A DNA stretch of 64,000 bases, taken from the NCBI RefSeq assembly GCF_008830185.1, contig NZ_WAGX01000005.1:1240001-1304000 (forward strand). Direction: 5' to 3'. Below are positions 51,221 through 60,313 of the stretch, one piece after another. The notes under the pieces were generated by a model, which worked only from the letters and a program-made list of their open reading frames with translations, was not told the DNA's origin and did no database searches. This DNA is from Candidatus Galacturonatibacter soehngenii. Lineage in GTDB: Bacteria; Bacillota; Clostridia; Lachnospirales; Lachnospiraceae. Numbering within the stretch: position 1 is the stretch's first letter; the number at the start of each line of letters is the position of its first letter. The translations under genes were made by a program, and so were the position numbers.

Positions 51221-52864
51221 TTACTTTACTAAATAATTATCTAAGTATGTTTGCTTTACTTTAAGATACTTTGATAAACCATAGCCCTCCAGCTTTTCTA
51301 GATACTCATCCCATTCCACATTAACACCGCCATTTAGAATCCATTCTGCTTTTTTCTGATTTGTATATTTATCTAAATCAGTTGTATATTGTGTAACTAT
51401 ATCTGTATCTTCCCGACTCATAAATACATTTGGATATACGTATTCGTGAATCATATCTTTAGTATAAATGTCTTTAATCCAGTCTAATCTATATTGTGCA
51501 TCAGCAGGACAGGTTACATAGGTTCCATAATAACTATCAAGGATTGCCAACGGCCCTCCTACATTTTGTGCCTGTCTTACTTCAACCGGTGATTCGCTTC
51601 CGAGGTCCATATGCTTTAACATTCCACTCTCTGTCATTTCAAAGATATTAAATTTATCTTCTTCTCCGTAAGTACCCCAATTGTTTTGTATTGATTGTAA
51701 TGGTGTATACATTTGATCAATCCATGCAGCTGCCAATGCTGGATTTTTACAGTTACTTGTCAATACACATCTTCCTCTGTCAAAACCACTTGTTGCACTG
51801 CCGCTTTGTCTTGGAACACTCACTGTACCAGTAGGCCCCTTTAATGCTGGCAGTGGAATATAATCATTCATATTAGCCACAATATTTGCGCTATCCCATG
51901 AAAAAAACAATCCATATCGTCCCGCTTTACCTTTTGCTACAAAGGTAGACCAATCTTGTGTAAATGCTTCCGGATCAATCACTCCCTTTGTTTGCAATTC
52001 ATGCAGCCAGTTAATTGCTTCTTTATATCCATCTTGTGCCGCTGTATAAATTACTTTTTTATCATTTGATACTGCAATATGATCTACTACATCACCATAT
52101 CCTTCTCCAAAAGCTCCCATTAAAAAACTTACATCTTCATTTCCTCCATTAATGATGAAGGACATAGGAATCGTATTTCCATTTCCTGCTGGATCGTTAT
52201 CTTTAAATGCAATTAGTATTTCTTCTAATTCTTTTGTTGTTGTTGGCACTTTTAATCCAAGTTCTTCTAACCATGTCTTGTTAATAAAAGGCATATTTCC
52301 AATCGTCTGTATTGCTTCTTTACCAGAACCTAACTGCTCAATCCAAGGAAATGAATAGATATGTCCATCGGTTGCTGTTATCATAGAACGATACTCAGGA
52401 TTCTCTTCAAGAATTTTTTTTAAGTTTGGCATATAGTTATCAATTAAATCTTCTACGGAAATAATTACATTTTGCTTTGCATATCGAAGTAAATCATAGT
52501 CACTCATACCTGCATTATATAATCCATCTGGAAGATTTTTTGCCTGTGCTAATGCTAGATTTTTCTTGTCACTAAACTGATCCTCTACGAAGCAAGTCCA
52601 GTTAATATGTACATTAGTTGCTTTTTCCATTCTTTGAAATATTGCTCTTTCATTAGGATTTTGTGTAGAGTTTGCAGATGCATTTGTTATAAAGGATAAT
52701 GTGGCTGTTTCTTCCAGCGGAAATACAATTTCTACAACATTTCCATCCGCGTCCTTTCCTACTGCTGCTGTTGTTGCATCCTCCTGACTTGAACAAGCTC
52801 CTGTAGACAACATCATAAATGATACTAATAAGAGTAATACTACTTTTTTCATTCTCTTTTTCAT
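51221..52864 (-). CDS. Sugar ABC transporter substrate-binding lipoprotein
   Basis: The protein has 547 aa. A lipoprotein signal (KKVVLLLLVSFMMLSTGAC) is followed by a large periplasmic-type binding domain (ATLSFITNASANSTQNPNER, WLHELQTKGVIDPEAFTQDW). The length and the pairing with two LplB/LplC-like permeases fit the long oligosaccharide-binding proteins of clostridia. The ligand, by context, is sucrose or a fructoside. Confidence 0.9.
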   Translation of the reverse strand: MKKRMKKVVLLLLVSFMMLSTGACSSQEDATTAAVGKDADGNVVEIVFPLEETATLSFITNASANSTQNPNERAIFQRMEKATNVHINWTCFVEDQFSDKKNLALAQAKNLPDGLYNAGMSDYDLLRYAKQNVIISVEDLIDNYMPNLKKILEENPEYRSMITATDGHIYSFPWIEQLGSGKEAIQTIGNMPFINKTWLEELGLKVPTTTKELEEILIAFKDNDPAGNGNTIPMSFIINGGNEDVSFLMGAFGEGYGDVVDHIAVSNDKKVIYTAAQDGYKEAINWLHELQTKGVIDPEAFTQDWSTFVAKGKAGRYGLFFSWDSANIVANMNDYIPLPALKGPTGTVSVPRQSGSATSGFDRGRCVLTSNCKNPALAAAWIDQMYTPLQSIQNNWGTYGEEDKFNIFEMTESGMLKHMDLGSESPVEVRQAQNVGGPLAILDSYYGTYVTCPADAQYRLDWIKDIYTKDMIHEYVYPNVFMSREDTDIVTQYTTDLDKYTNQKKAEWILNGGVNVEWDEYLEKLEGYGLSKYLKVKQTYLDNYLVK

Positions 52865-52894
52865 GCTTTCTCTCCTTTTTATATATATTATTTT

Positions 52895-53791
52895 TTAACC
52901 TTTTACTGACCCAATCATAATTCCACTGTCAAAATACTTTTGGAAAAATGGATACATAATTAGCAAAGGCAAACTAGACACTACAATCGTTGAATATTTT
53001 AGCAATTCAGCTAATTTAGCCAGCTCCGCTGTACTTTGTATATCTGATATCATACCCGTTTCTGGAGTATTTTGAATCAGAATAGATCGAAGGACTAATT
53101 GCAATGGTTGCATTTTAGAATCATTTAGGTAAATCATAGCGTCAAAATAACTATTCCACATTCCCACAAACTGATATAGTGCTAAAACTGCTATAATTGG
53201 CTTACAGACCGGTAACAATACATTAACAAAATGGACTAACTCTGAGGCGCCGTCCATACTAGAAGCTTCTCGTAATTCTTCTGGAATGGACTGAAAATAG
53301 GTCCTCGCCAGAATCATATTCCAAACACTGAAAGCTCCCGGCAAGATCACTGCCCAAGGCGTATTAACTAATTGCAAATCGCTAATAAGTAAATACGTCG
53401 GAATTAAACCACCACCAAAAAACATTGTAATAATAAATATAATATTGAAGAATCCTTTTCCGACAAAGTCTTTTTTTGACATTGGATAAGCTGCCATAAT
53501 GGTAACAAGTACTGAAATAAATGTATAAGACATTGAATAAATAATTGAATTACTAAAGCCAACCCAAATCATTTTGTTCGTCATTACTCTTTCATATGCT
53601 GTGAGTGTCCAAGTACTAAAGTCAAAACTTATGCCTTCATTCTGCAATACCGTAGGATCCATAAATGAGGCCACCACCACATATACCAGTGGAACAATAA
53701 TAATGCCAACAAAAATCGCCAGTAAAATATAACCGATACCCAATAATGTCCTATCTGAGAAGGATAACTGATTAAATGTTCTTGTCTTCAT
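52895..53791 (-). CDS. Sugar ABC transporter permease (LplC/YtcP-like)
   Basis: The protein has 298 aa and six membrane segments. The EAA loop, which docks the ATPase, reads EELREASSMDGASELVHFVNVLLP. N-terminus DRTLLGIGYILLAIFVGIII. It forms the channel with the upstream permease (11-bp gap). Confidence 0.92.
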   Translation of the reverse strand: MKTRTFNQLSFSDRTLLGIGYILLAIFVGIIIVPLVYVVVASFMDPTVLQNEGISFDFSTWTLTAYERVMTNKMIWVGFSNSIIYSMSYTFISVLVTIMAAYPMSKKDFVGKGFFNIIFIITMFFGGGLIPTYLLISDLQLVNTPWAVILPGAFSVWNMILARTYFQSIPEELREASSMDGASELVHFVNVLLPVCKPIIAVLALYQFVGMWNSYFDAMIYLNDSKMQPLQLVLRSILIQNTPETGMISDIQSTAELAKLAELLKYSTIVVSSLPLLIMYPFFQKYFDSGIMIGSVKG

Positions 53792-53802
53792 AATTTTACC
53801 TC

Positions 53803-54738
53803 CTATAGACCTTGTCCATCATTTATTTTAGCTACCACTTTGTTTACAATAATTAATAAAACAATATTGATTATTGAATTAAACAATCCGACCGCTGTAG
53901 AAAAGCCGTAGTCTCCATTTAATAGCCCTAACTTATAGACATAGGTTGCTAGAATTTCTGATGCCTCAATATTCATATCCGTCTGCAATGCATATGCTTT
54001 TTCAAAACCAACACTCATAGCATTACCAGCCTGTAATATAAATTGAATCACAATAATTGATTTTATTGCAGGTAAATCTACATTTTTAATCTGTTGAAAT
54101 ACATTAGCACCGTCAATAACTGCTGCCTCTGTTAGCTCTTTACTTGCATTGGCCAAAGCTGCTGTATACATAATGGAAGCCCAACCTGCTCCCTGCCATA
54201 TTCCGCTTGCAATATAAATTGACCGAAAAGCACTTGGCATTGTCATAAAATTGTACGATGTTCCTAGTAGATTATTGAGCGGCCCTACTGGCGACAGGAA
54301 GATACGTACCATACCGCAAAGAACTATGACCGAAATAAAATTAGGAGCATATACAATCAATTGTATCTTTTTTTTCATTCCAGTTCGTTTGATTCTATTA
54401 AGTAATAATGCCAAAATAATTGGTACTGGAAATCCCCATGCCAGACCATATAAACTCACTTTTAATGTGTTTAGTAAATAATTCATAAAATCCGGAGAAG
54501 ATAAAAATCTTTGAAAGTATTTACCCCCCACCCATTCGCTTCCAATAATCCCCTTCATTGCACTGTAATCTTTAAAAGCAAGAAGAACACCTCCCATCGG
54601 AAGATATTTAAATATTACCGTTAGTAAAAATGCTGGAAGCATGAATATAATATAAAGTTGCCAATTTTTTTGAATATATTTCCCTTTCTTTTTCCATGAA
54701 TTATTTTTAATCATTGCATCACTTGCATTACTTTTCAA
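53803..54738 (-). CDS. Sugar ABC transporter permease (LplB/YteP-like)
   Basis: The protein has about 311 aa if it starts at TTG 54736-54738, which follows AAGGAGAGG by 7 bp; the frame is open 11 codons further upstream. Membrane segments begin at WQLYIIFMLPAFLLTVIF. The EAA loop is KELTEAAVIDGANVFQQIKN. First gene of the operon: permease, permease, binding protein, fructokinase, GH32. No ATPase gene is nearby, so a shared MsmK-type ATPase must power it. Confidence 0.9.
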   Translation of the reverse strand: MKSNASDAMIKNNSWKKKGKYIQKNWQLYIIFMLPAFLLTVIFKYLPMGGVLLAFKDYSAMKGIIGSEWVGGKYFQRFLSSPDFMNYLLNTLKVSLYGLAWGFPVPIILALLLNRIKRTGMKKKIQLIVYAPNFISVIVLCGMVRIFLSPVGPLNNLLGTSYNFMTMPSAFRSIYIASGIWQGAGWASIMYTAALANASKELTEAAVIDGANVFQQIKNVDLPAIKSIIVIQFILQAGNAMSVGFEKAYALQTDMNIEASEILATYVYKLGLLNGDYGFSTAVGLFNSIINIVLLIIVNKVVAKINDGQGL

Positions 54739-54847
54739 TTTTGACCCTCTCCTTATTTTACATTTGCACACATCGGTTTCTATTTTTATATCATGAGTTG
54801 TACATAAATACTATATTTTTATTAAAACTAGTAGATTTTATATGCAT

Positions 54848-54876
54848 ACTTTATCACTCAATTTGTAATATGTCAA
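54848..54876 (-). promoter_or_regulatory. Promoter of the sucrose/fructoside operon
   Basis: TTGACA (54871-54876) and TAAAGT (54848-54853) on the minus strand with a 17-bp spacer. The start of transcription would be near 54841, about 100 bp before the first gene. A LacI-type site lies about 50 bp upstream. Confidence 0.7.
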
Positions 54877-54922
54877 TATTTTATTGTTTCTTTTTTTCAA
54901 ATGCACATTTTATTTATATCTA

Positions 54923-55034
54923 ATGTTTACATTTGACACTTTAATTGCAGTTTATTTATAATAATATACAGTTCTTTATTTTCATGTTTACATTTGACAC
55001 CTTTGTGTAAATATTGTATTATAAATGTAAACAT
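54923..55034. promoter_or_regulatory. LacI-type operators in the divergent sugar control region
   Basis: ATGTTTACATTTGACAC occurs twice (54923-54939 and 54984-55000) and its inverted core AAATGTAAACAT once (55023-55034); a half site ATGTAAAC follows at 55064. ATGTTTACAT is near-palindromic, fitting a LacI-family repressor. The second copy covers the -35 of the regulator promoter. Confidence 0.65.
54994..55022 (+). promoter_or_regulatory. Promoter of the lacI-type regulator
   Basis: TTGACA (54994-54999) and TATTAT (55017-55022) with a 17-bp spacer. It lies between two operator copies, so the regulator is probably self-repressed. Confidence 0.7.
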
Positions 55035-55103
55035 AAAATATTCCTATAATACAAAACAGTTCCATGTAAACTTACTATAATAATTTATTAAAGGAGGCTT
55101 CTT

Positions 55104-56159
55104 ATGAAATCCAGAGTTACTGCACAAGATATTGCAGATGAATTAGGATTATCCAGAAATACTGTATCAAAAGCTTTCAATGGAACAGGTTCTATTTCTA
55201 CTGAAACAAAGGAGAGAATCTTAAAAAAAGCGATTGAACTCGGTTATAAGCAATATGCCTACATGGATTCTAAGCCACTTAATGATCAAATATCAAAAGC
55301 AAAAGAAATTGCACTTTTAACCTGCAGTATGCCCAACACTTCCCATTTTGGTTTTAATCTATTATCAACTTTTGAAGCCGTAATTAGTAAATCAGGTTAT
55401 CGATTGGCCATGTACATGGTTCGGGAAGATGATATAAACGCTATGAACCTTCCAATTAATTTTAATCCCGATACAATAAGTGGTTTAGTCTGTATCGAAA
55501 TGTTTTCTGAAAGTTATAACCAGCTTATATGCAATTTAGGACTGCCCACACTTTTTATTGATACCTGCGTCATAAATCCTAGTTCACCTCTAAAAGCTGA
55601 TATTTTATTAATGGAAAGCTACAATAGTGTATATTCCATAACTAAAACATTAATTGATAACAACTATCTAAAAATAGGATTTTTAGGCGATAAGAATCAT
55701 TGTCTTTCTTTTTATGAACGTTGGCTGGGATATAAAAATGCTTTGATAGATTATAATCTTTCCTACAGCGAAGATTTTTGTATTCTAGATAAGGATTCTG
55801 CCCCCTACAGCGAGAGTGATTGGCTTTGCAAACGAATAAAAGGCTTACAACAGCTTCCCCAAGCTTTTATTTGTTCTAATGACTATCAGGCAATCAATGC
55901 AATCAAAGCAATTAAGCGATTGGGTCTTTCAGTACCAGAGGATATCCTTATTATCGGATTTGACGATTCCCCTGAATCAAAAATTATTGAACCACATTTA
56001 ACCACGGTCCATATTCCAAATAGCGAAATGGGAGCAATTGCGGCAAATCAATTATTATATAGAATTCAGGCTCCTGAATCTCCTTTTTCTACCATTCATG
56101 TACAAACTCAAATCAAAAAAAGAAGTTCTTCTGGAAGTGTTCTTTTTTCAGAAGAATAG
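55104..56159 (+). CDS. LacI-family regulator of the sugar operon
   Basis: The protein has 351 aa. The N-terminal LacI helix-turn-helix is TAQDIADELGLSRNTVSKAF with the hinge SISTETKERILKKAIELGYK; the sugar-sensing periplasmic-binding-like domain follows, ending in IIGFDDSPESKIIEPHLTTV. AAAGGAGG precedes the ATG. It is divergent from the permease operon across the operator region and probably represses it until sucrose or a derivative is present. Confidence 0.93.
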   Translation: MKSRVTAQDIADELGLSRNTVSKAFNGTGSISTETKERILKKAIELGYKQYAYMDSKPLNDQISKAKEIALLTCSMPNTSHFGFNLLSTFEAVISKSGYRLAMYMVREDDINAMNLPINFNPDTISGLVCIEMFSESYNQLICNLGLPTLFIDTCVINPSSPLKADILLMESYNSVYSITKTLIDNNYLKIGFLGDKNHCLSFYERWLGYKNALIDYNLSYSEDFCILDKDSAPYSESDWLCKRIKGLQQLPQAFICSNDYQAINAIKAIKRLGLSVPEDILIIGFDDSPESKIIEPHLTTVHIPNSEMGAIAANQLLYRIQAPESPFSTIHVQTQIKKRSSSGSVLFSEE

Positions 56160-56165
56160 AAAAAG

Positions 56166-56206
56166 GCTCATACCAAAATACAATCATGATTTATTTCGGT
56201 ATGAGC
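56166..56206. terminator. Terminator between lacI-type regulator and DUF4397 gene
   Basis: GCTCATACC / GGTATGAGC forms a 9-bp stem shared by the convergent genes, just past the regulator stop. Confidence 0.7.
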
Positions 56207-56221
56207 TTCTATTCGTTCTAC

Positions 56222-56863
56222 TTACAATTCCCCATCCGTTACAAGTAATGCCTCAATTCCTGGTGTTTCTCCAAACAAACCAATTGCATAAACGGTATAG
56301 TATTTTCCGCTTTCCGGATTTACATTTGGTACAGTAAGTACAATTGCATCTGACCCTGCTCCCCTTACTTCCAATGTATAATTCATTGGTAATAAATCCA
56401 TATAGGAAGTAATTTCACGGAAGGAAACATCATCAAATATTACATTACCATTTGCTAAGGTGATATCAACTGCCGGAGCATTTGGAGATAAATGTGCGAA
56501 CCGAATCATTGCTTTTCCAGGCTCTATTGGCATATCTACATCTATGATTCCTACCATCCCAAGATCATCTAGTGTTCCTGTTACGCCAATGGTAAGATAA
56601 GCTCCTTCATTATTTGTTACATTATTAGTTAGAATTGGATCATTCATGGTTCCTGCTACGTATACTTCGATTTTGTATCTTCCTTCTGGAAGTGTTAAGT
56701 AAGGGGTATACTCACCAAATGCTAAATCGTTAAATACAAGTGTTTCATTTGCATATACATCTACGTTAGGAGCATTTGGAACTGCATGTAATACTCGAAT
56801 GTAACCCTGTGGTGGATTATTATTTTCTAAATATTGTTGAAAGTTATAAACGTTACTATCCAT
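56222..56863 (-). CDS. DUF4397 domain protein
   Basis: The protein has 213 aa. It contains two related beta-sandwich halves: GYIRVLHAVPNAPNVDVYAN and AMIRFAHLSPNAPAVDITLA, each followed by a Y-x-L-P-E/M repeat (TLPEGRYKIEVYVAG, LLPMNYTLEVRGAG). This is the DUF4397 pattern. No signal peptide is seen although the family is usually extracellular. It may be a spore or surface protein. AGAGGAAAAG precedes the ATG. Function unknown. Confidence 0.85.
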   Translation of the reverse strand: MDSNVYNFQQYLENNNPPQGYIRVLHAVPNAPNVDVYANETLVFNDLAFGEYTPYLTLPEGRYKIEVYVAGTMNDPILTNNVTNNEGAYLTIGVTGTLDDLGMVGIIDVDMPIEPGKAMIRFAHLSPNAPAVDITLANGNVIFDDVSFREITSYMDLLPMNYTLEVRGAGSDAIVLTVPNVNPESGKYYTVYAIGLFGETPGIEALLVTDGEL

Positions 56864-57047
56864 TTTTTCTTTTCCTCTTTTTTATCATAATATATACTAT
56901 ATGATGCATAGAGTCATTTTGTTATCGTTTCATTTTGTATTTGATTGATTCCATGGAATGGATGGTTTTTTTGTAATATACTTTTTAGAGTCCTCCCCTT
57001 GTATTTTTCTATTGCTTTTTGATTTCATCAAAATTTTTTATACAAAA

Positions 57048-57074
57048 AAGACCACTCTTTTTAAGAATGATCTT
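57048..57074 (-). terminator. Intrinsic terminator of the cell-wall hydrolase gene
   Basis: AAGATCATTCTT / AAGAGTGGTCTT with two G-U type mismatches and a trailing TTTTTTG on the minus strand, 11 bp past the stop. Confidence 0.8.
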
Positions 57075-57084
57075 TCTATATTTA

Positions 57085-58644
57085 TTAGTAAAAACAATGA
57101 TTTCCAATCACATATCCATCAGTTCCGATTCTTGATACAGCGTTAAAATGTAAATAATCTATATTGGTAAGTCCTGCTAAGGCTTCTACCGCTGCCTTTT
57201 TACAGTCACCGCCAATCCCTGCTGAAAGAAATCCTGCTAAGGTTCCATTACCTGCGCCTGGAAATTGGCCACTTTGGTAAACAACGCCACTTACAGAGTT
57301 TGGATATCTTCCACTCTTTACGCGATTTACAACTACGCTGGCAACGGCTAATTTACCTTCATAAGATTCACCGCCTGCTTCCATACGAACCACTGCTGCA
57401 AGTAATGCTGCATCTTCGCTGGCTGCTATTTCAGCCATTCTGGCTTCAGCTTCTTTTCTTTTTTTCTCTTCTTGGATTGCTTTTTCTTCTTCTATGGTTA
57501 TCGCTTTACCAAGAACGTAATCTACACTAACGAACTCACTTGCAACAAATGCATTTGAATCACTTGTATATTCAATCTCAACCCAATCTCCATTTTGATT
57601 TACAGCTGTTAGCTGTTCACCATTCTCTGCAAGATCAAGTACCTTACCTTCTTCGCTTGCTTCGCTTCTAATTCTTAAAGCATCTGTATTCACTGTAGCA
57701 ATCAACTGACCATCTTGTTCTGCTAAAGCTTCTGCTTCTTCTCCGAATGCTAAGAATTCGTTCTTAATATAACCTTCTGTTACAGAACCTGAACTAATTT
57801 TTGTCCATTCATCGCCTTTTTCAAGGATATTTGCTTCTGCTCCTTTATAGAACTTTCCAACTATCTCAGCTTCTTCATTTGCTTCTGCACGAATATTTAC
57901 AGATTCTTCAACATCTGCCATTACTTTATCGTCCCACTCAGATTTTTCCTTTTTCTCTTCTGCTTTTTTATCAGCCTCTTTAAATGATTCAACATCAGAA
58001 GGAATCTCTGTTTGTGTTTGTTCGGCATTTTCAATTGCTTTATTTATATCTTCTTTTGATTCATTGTCAGAAGATTCTTCTACCTTTGTAGGTTCTTCTA
58101 TTTGCTCAGGTTGTTTTAACTTCGTAGAATCATCTACTTTCGTATCATCCACCTGCGCTATCGAATTCTCGATTTTTGTTTCACTCTCTGTTACAACCTC
58201 TTGTGTTGTAGCAACTTGTGTTGCAGCATTATGCTGGTCTGCTTCTTCAAAAACGCTATCGTTGTTAAGCATTGATTTGCTTAACTGAGTCTCGTTGCTA
58301 TCCTCTTCAACAACTGTCTCTAAGGCGTCCAATGTTACGCTTTGAGTAAATACTTTGGCAATACCTGCCTGTAACTTCACTGGATTCTTACTTCCTACTG
58401 TTTTTGAATCTACCAAAATAGTATCAAGTGTTGTCGTTACTTTACCTGGCATAAACAGTGATGAATATTTTCCTATTCCACTACTTCCTGTAATTGTTAA
58501 GCTCTGATATTCTACTGATGGTGTCGCACTAAAAGGATTAGTATCAGATGTAGTATCTGGTGTTACATTTGTAAATGCTGTCAACGACGTAAACGCAATT
58601 GCTGTCAGACCGCCGATAACTACCTTTCTGTTTCCTAACTTCAT
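57085..58644 (-). CDS. Secreted SH3-domain cell-wall hydrolase (SleB/CwlJ type)
   Basis: The protein has 519 aa from the ATG at 58644 (GGGAGG before it). A signal peptide (VVIGGLTAIAFTSLTAFTNV) is followed by a Glu/Lys/Thr-rich stretch of about 150 residues, two SH3b domains (SVNIRAEANEEAEIVGKFYK and DALRIRSEASEEGKVLDLAE) and a C-terminal Hydrolase_2 domain (AAVVRMEAGGESYEGKLAVA, SVVVNRVKSGRYPNSVSGVV) with the catalytic Glu. It probably cuts peptidoglycan during growth or germination. Confidence 0.92.
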   Translation of the reverse strand: MKLGNRKVVIGGLTAIAFTSLTAFTNVTPDTTSDTNPFSATPSVEYQSLTITGSSGIGKYSSLFMPGKVTTTLDTILVDSKTVGSKNPVKLQAGIAKVFTQSVTLDALETVVEEDSNETQLSKSMLNNDSVFEEADQHNAATQVATTQEVVTESETKIENSIAQVDDTKVDDSTKLKQPEQIEEPTKVEESSDNESKEDINKAIENAEQTQTEIPSDVESFKEADKKAEEKKEKSEWDDKVMADVEESVNIRAEANEEAEIVGKFYKGAEANILEKGDEWTKISSGSVTEGYIKNEFLAFGEEAEALAEQDGQLIATVNTDALRIRSEASEEGKVLDLAENGEQLTAVNQNGDWVEIEYTSDSNAFVASEFVSVDYVLGKAITIEEEKAIQEEKKRKEAEARMAEIAASEDAALLAAVVRMEAGGESYEGKLAVASVVVNRVKSGRYPNSVSGVVYQSGQFPGAGNGTLAGFLSAGIGGDCKKAAVEALAGLTNIDYLHFNAVSRIGTDGYVIGNHCFY

Positions 58645-58787
58645 GTATACCTCCCAAAGTTTCAATTGAACGTAATATAATTCATCTGAATTAATTCTGA
58701 TTCAAATCGAAATATGTAGCATTGCTTTCATAATTAATGCGTTTTTATTACAATTATTACAGAATTATTAACTTTTATTACGGAGTT

Positions 58788-58816
58788 ATTGTAACAGAAT
58801 TACTTTTATTTGTCAA
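58788..58816 (-). promoter_or_regulatory. Promoter of the cell-wall hydrolase gene
   Basis: TTGACA (58811-58816) and TACAAT (58788-58793) on the minus strand with a 17-bp spacer, giving a leader of about 135 nt. Confidence 0.7.
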
Positions 58817-58837
58817 GCAAACTATTTTTAGGAAATT

Positions 58838-59617
58838 TTACAGGTTTCGACGCTGCCTTGCAGTCTCGTACATCAGGATAGATGCGGCGATTGCGGCATT
58901 TAAGGATTCAACCTCTCCTTCCATTGGAATCTTTAAATAAGAATTTGCTATTGATGATATTTCATCACTTAGCCCATTTCCCTCATTTCCAATCATAAAT
59001 GCATGAGACTTTGTCAAATCAATTTTGTCATAATCCTGACTTTGCTTTAAATGCGCCGCATAAATCTCAATATTGTTTCGCTTTAATTCTTCTACCGTCT
59101 TCTTTAAATCCTCCACATAGACAAACGGTACGCGGTATATGGAACCCATGGTTGAGCGAATGGTTTTTGGATTATAGATATCTACACAGTTTTTGCTTAA
59201 TATTACTCCAGTAATACCTGCACCTTCCCCTGCTCTTAGTATGGTACCTAAGTTTCCTGGATCTTGAAGGTCTTCCAATACAATGATATGTGCAGGATTT
59301 TTTCTAATAATATCAATTGTATTATAATGAAATTGCTCAATGATACAAAGTATTCCTTGTGGCGTTTTCGTATCAGACGCTGCTTGGAATACAAAATCTT
59401 GCATCACTTCATACTTACAATCTCCTAATATATCCTTATGATTGTCTTTTGCAAGAAAAGATTCTGAAACATAAATCTGTCTTATGGCCTCTTTAGGGGC
59501 CTCTTGAAACATCTTTATCCCTTCTACAACGAATTGGTTTGTTTCTTTTCTAATCTTTGATTTTTTAGTTAACTGAATGATATTTTTCACTTGCTTATTG
59601 CTTACACTGGTAATCAT
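58838..59617 (-). CDS. TrmH/SpoU-family rRNA 2'-O-methyltransferase
   Basis: The protein has 259 aa. The N-terminal substrate-binding domain (SNKQVKNIIQLTKKSKIRKE) is followed by the knotted SPOUT domain with the three motifs: EDLQDPGNLGTILRAGEGAG, HAFMIGNEGNGLSDEI and IPMEGEVESLNAAIAASILM. It should methylate a ribose in 23S rRNA. It is 31 bp after the K+ channel regulator gene. Confidence 0.93.
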   Translation of the reverse strand: MITSVSNKQVKNIIQLTKKSKIRKETNQFVVEGIKMFQEAPKEAIRQIYVSESFLAKDNHKDILGDCKYEVMQDFVFQAASDTKTPQGILCIIEQFHYNTIDIIRKNPAHIIVLEDLQDPGNLGTILRAGEGAGITGVILSKNCVDIYNPKTIRSTMGSIYRVPFVYVEDLKKTVEELKRNNIEIYAAHLKQSQDYDKIDLTKSHAFMIGNEGNGLSDEISSIANSYLKIPMEGEVESLNAAIAASILMYETARQRRNL

Positions 59618-59648
59618 TGATACATTTTCTCCTCTGATAAGTATTGAT

Positions 59649-60302
59649 CTATTTCTTACTTAATCGTTCTAGCATATTATTGTCACCTATTATAATAAGA
59701 GTCTCATCTTTTACAAAAGGCGTATCTGGATTCGGATTTACATTTACCTCATCTCCTGTTTTTACCGCAATTACATTCACACCTAGTTTATCCCTTGGAT
59801 TTAATTCACGCAGTGTCATACCTTCCCAACTTGTTGGAACTTTCATTTCTACCATACTAAATTTAGAAGAGAGTTCAACCAAATCAACAAAATTTTCAGA
59901 CATTAAGTTTTTTGCAGTTCTTGCTCCCATTTCTTTTTCTGGAAAAGCCACCGCATCTGCTCCCACCTTTTTTAGTACCGTAGCATGTACTTCTGTATAG
60001 GCCTTAGCTAATACATAAGGAACTCCAAGCTCCTTTGCAAATATAGTCGCCATAACACTTGATTCAAGACTTTCTGCAATTGCAACCACAACTGCATCCA
60101 GATTACGAATCCCTAATGATTTTAACACATTATAATCCGTTACATCCGCAGTCACCGCATATGTTACATAATCTGCAATTTCTTTTACCTTTTCACTGTC
60201 ATTATCAACAACTAAAACTTCACATCCATTTTTCGCTAAATTAAGTGCAACACTTTTTCCAAATTCTCCTAGTCCAAATACTGCAAATTCCTTCATTACC
60301 AT
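59649..60302 (-). CDS. KtrA-like K+ uptake regulator (TrkA-N/C)
   Basis: The protein has 217 aa. RCK Rossmann domain (FAVFGLGEFGKSVALNLAKN, VVDNDSEKVKEIAD) and a TrkA-C domain (TPFVKDETLIIIGDNNML). It binds nucleotide and gates the membrane subunit encoded 11 bp upstream. AAGGAGAAAAATT precedes the ATG. Confidence 0.93.
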   Translation of the reverse strand: MVMKEFAVFGLGEFGKSVALNLAKNGCEVLVVDNDSEKVKEIADYVTYAVTADVTDYNVLKSLGIRNLDAVVVAIAESLESSVMATIFAKELGVPYVLAKAYTEVHATVLKKVGADAVAFPEKEMGARTAKNLMSENFVDLVELSSKFSMVEMKVPTSWEGMTLRELNPRDKLGVNVIAVKTGDEVNVNPNPDTPFVKDETLIIIGDNNMLERLSKK

Positions 60303-60313
60303 AATTTTTCTCC

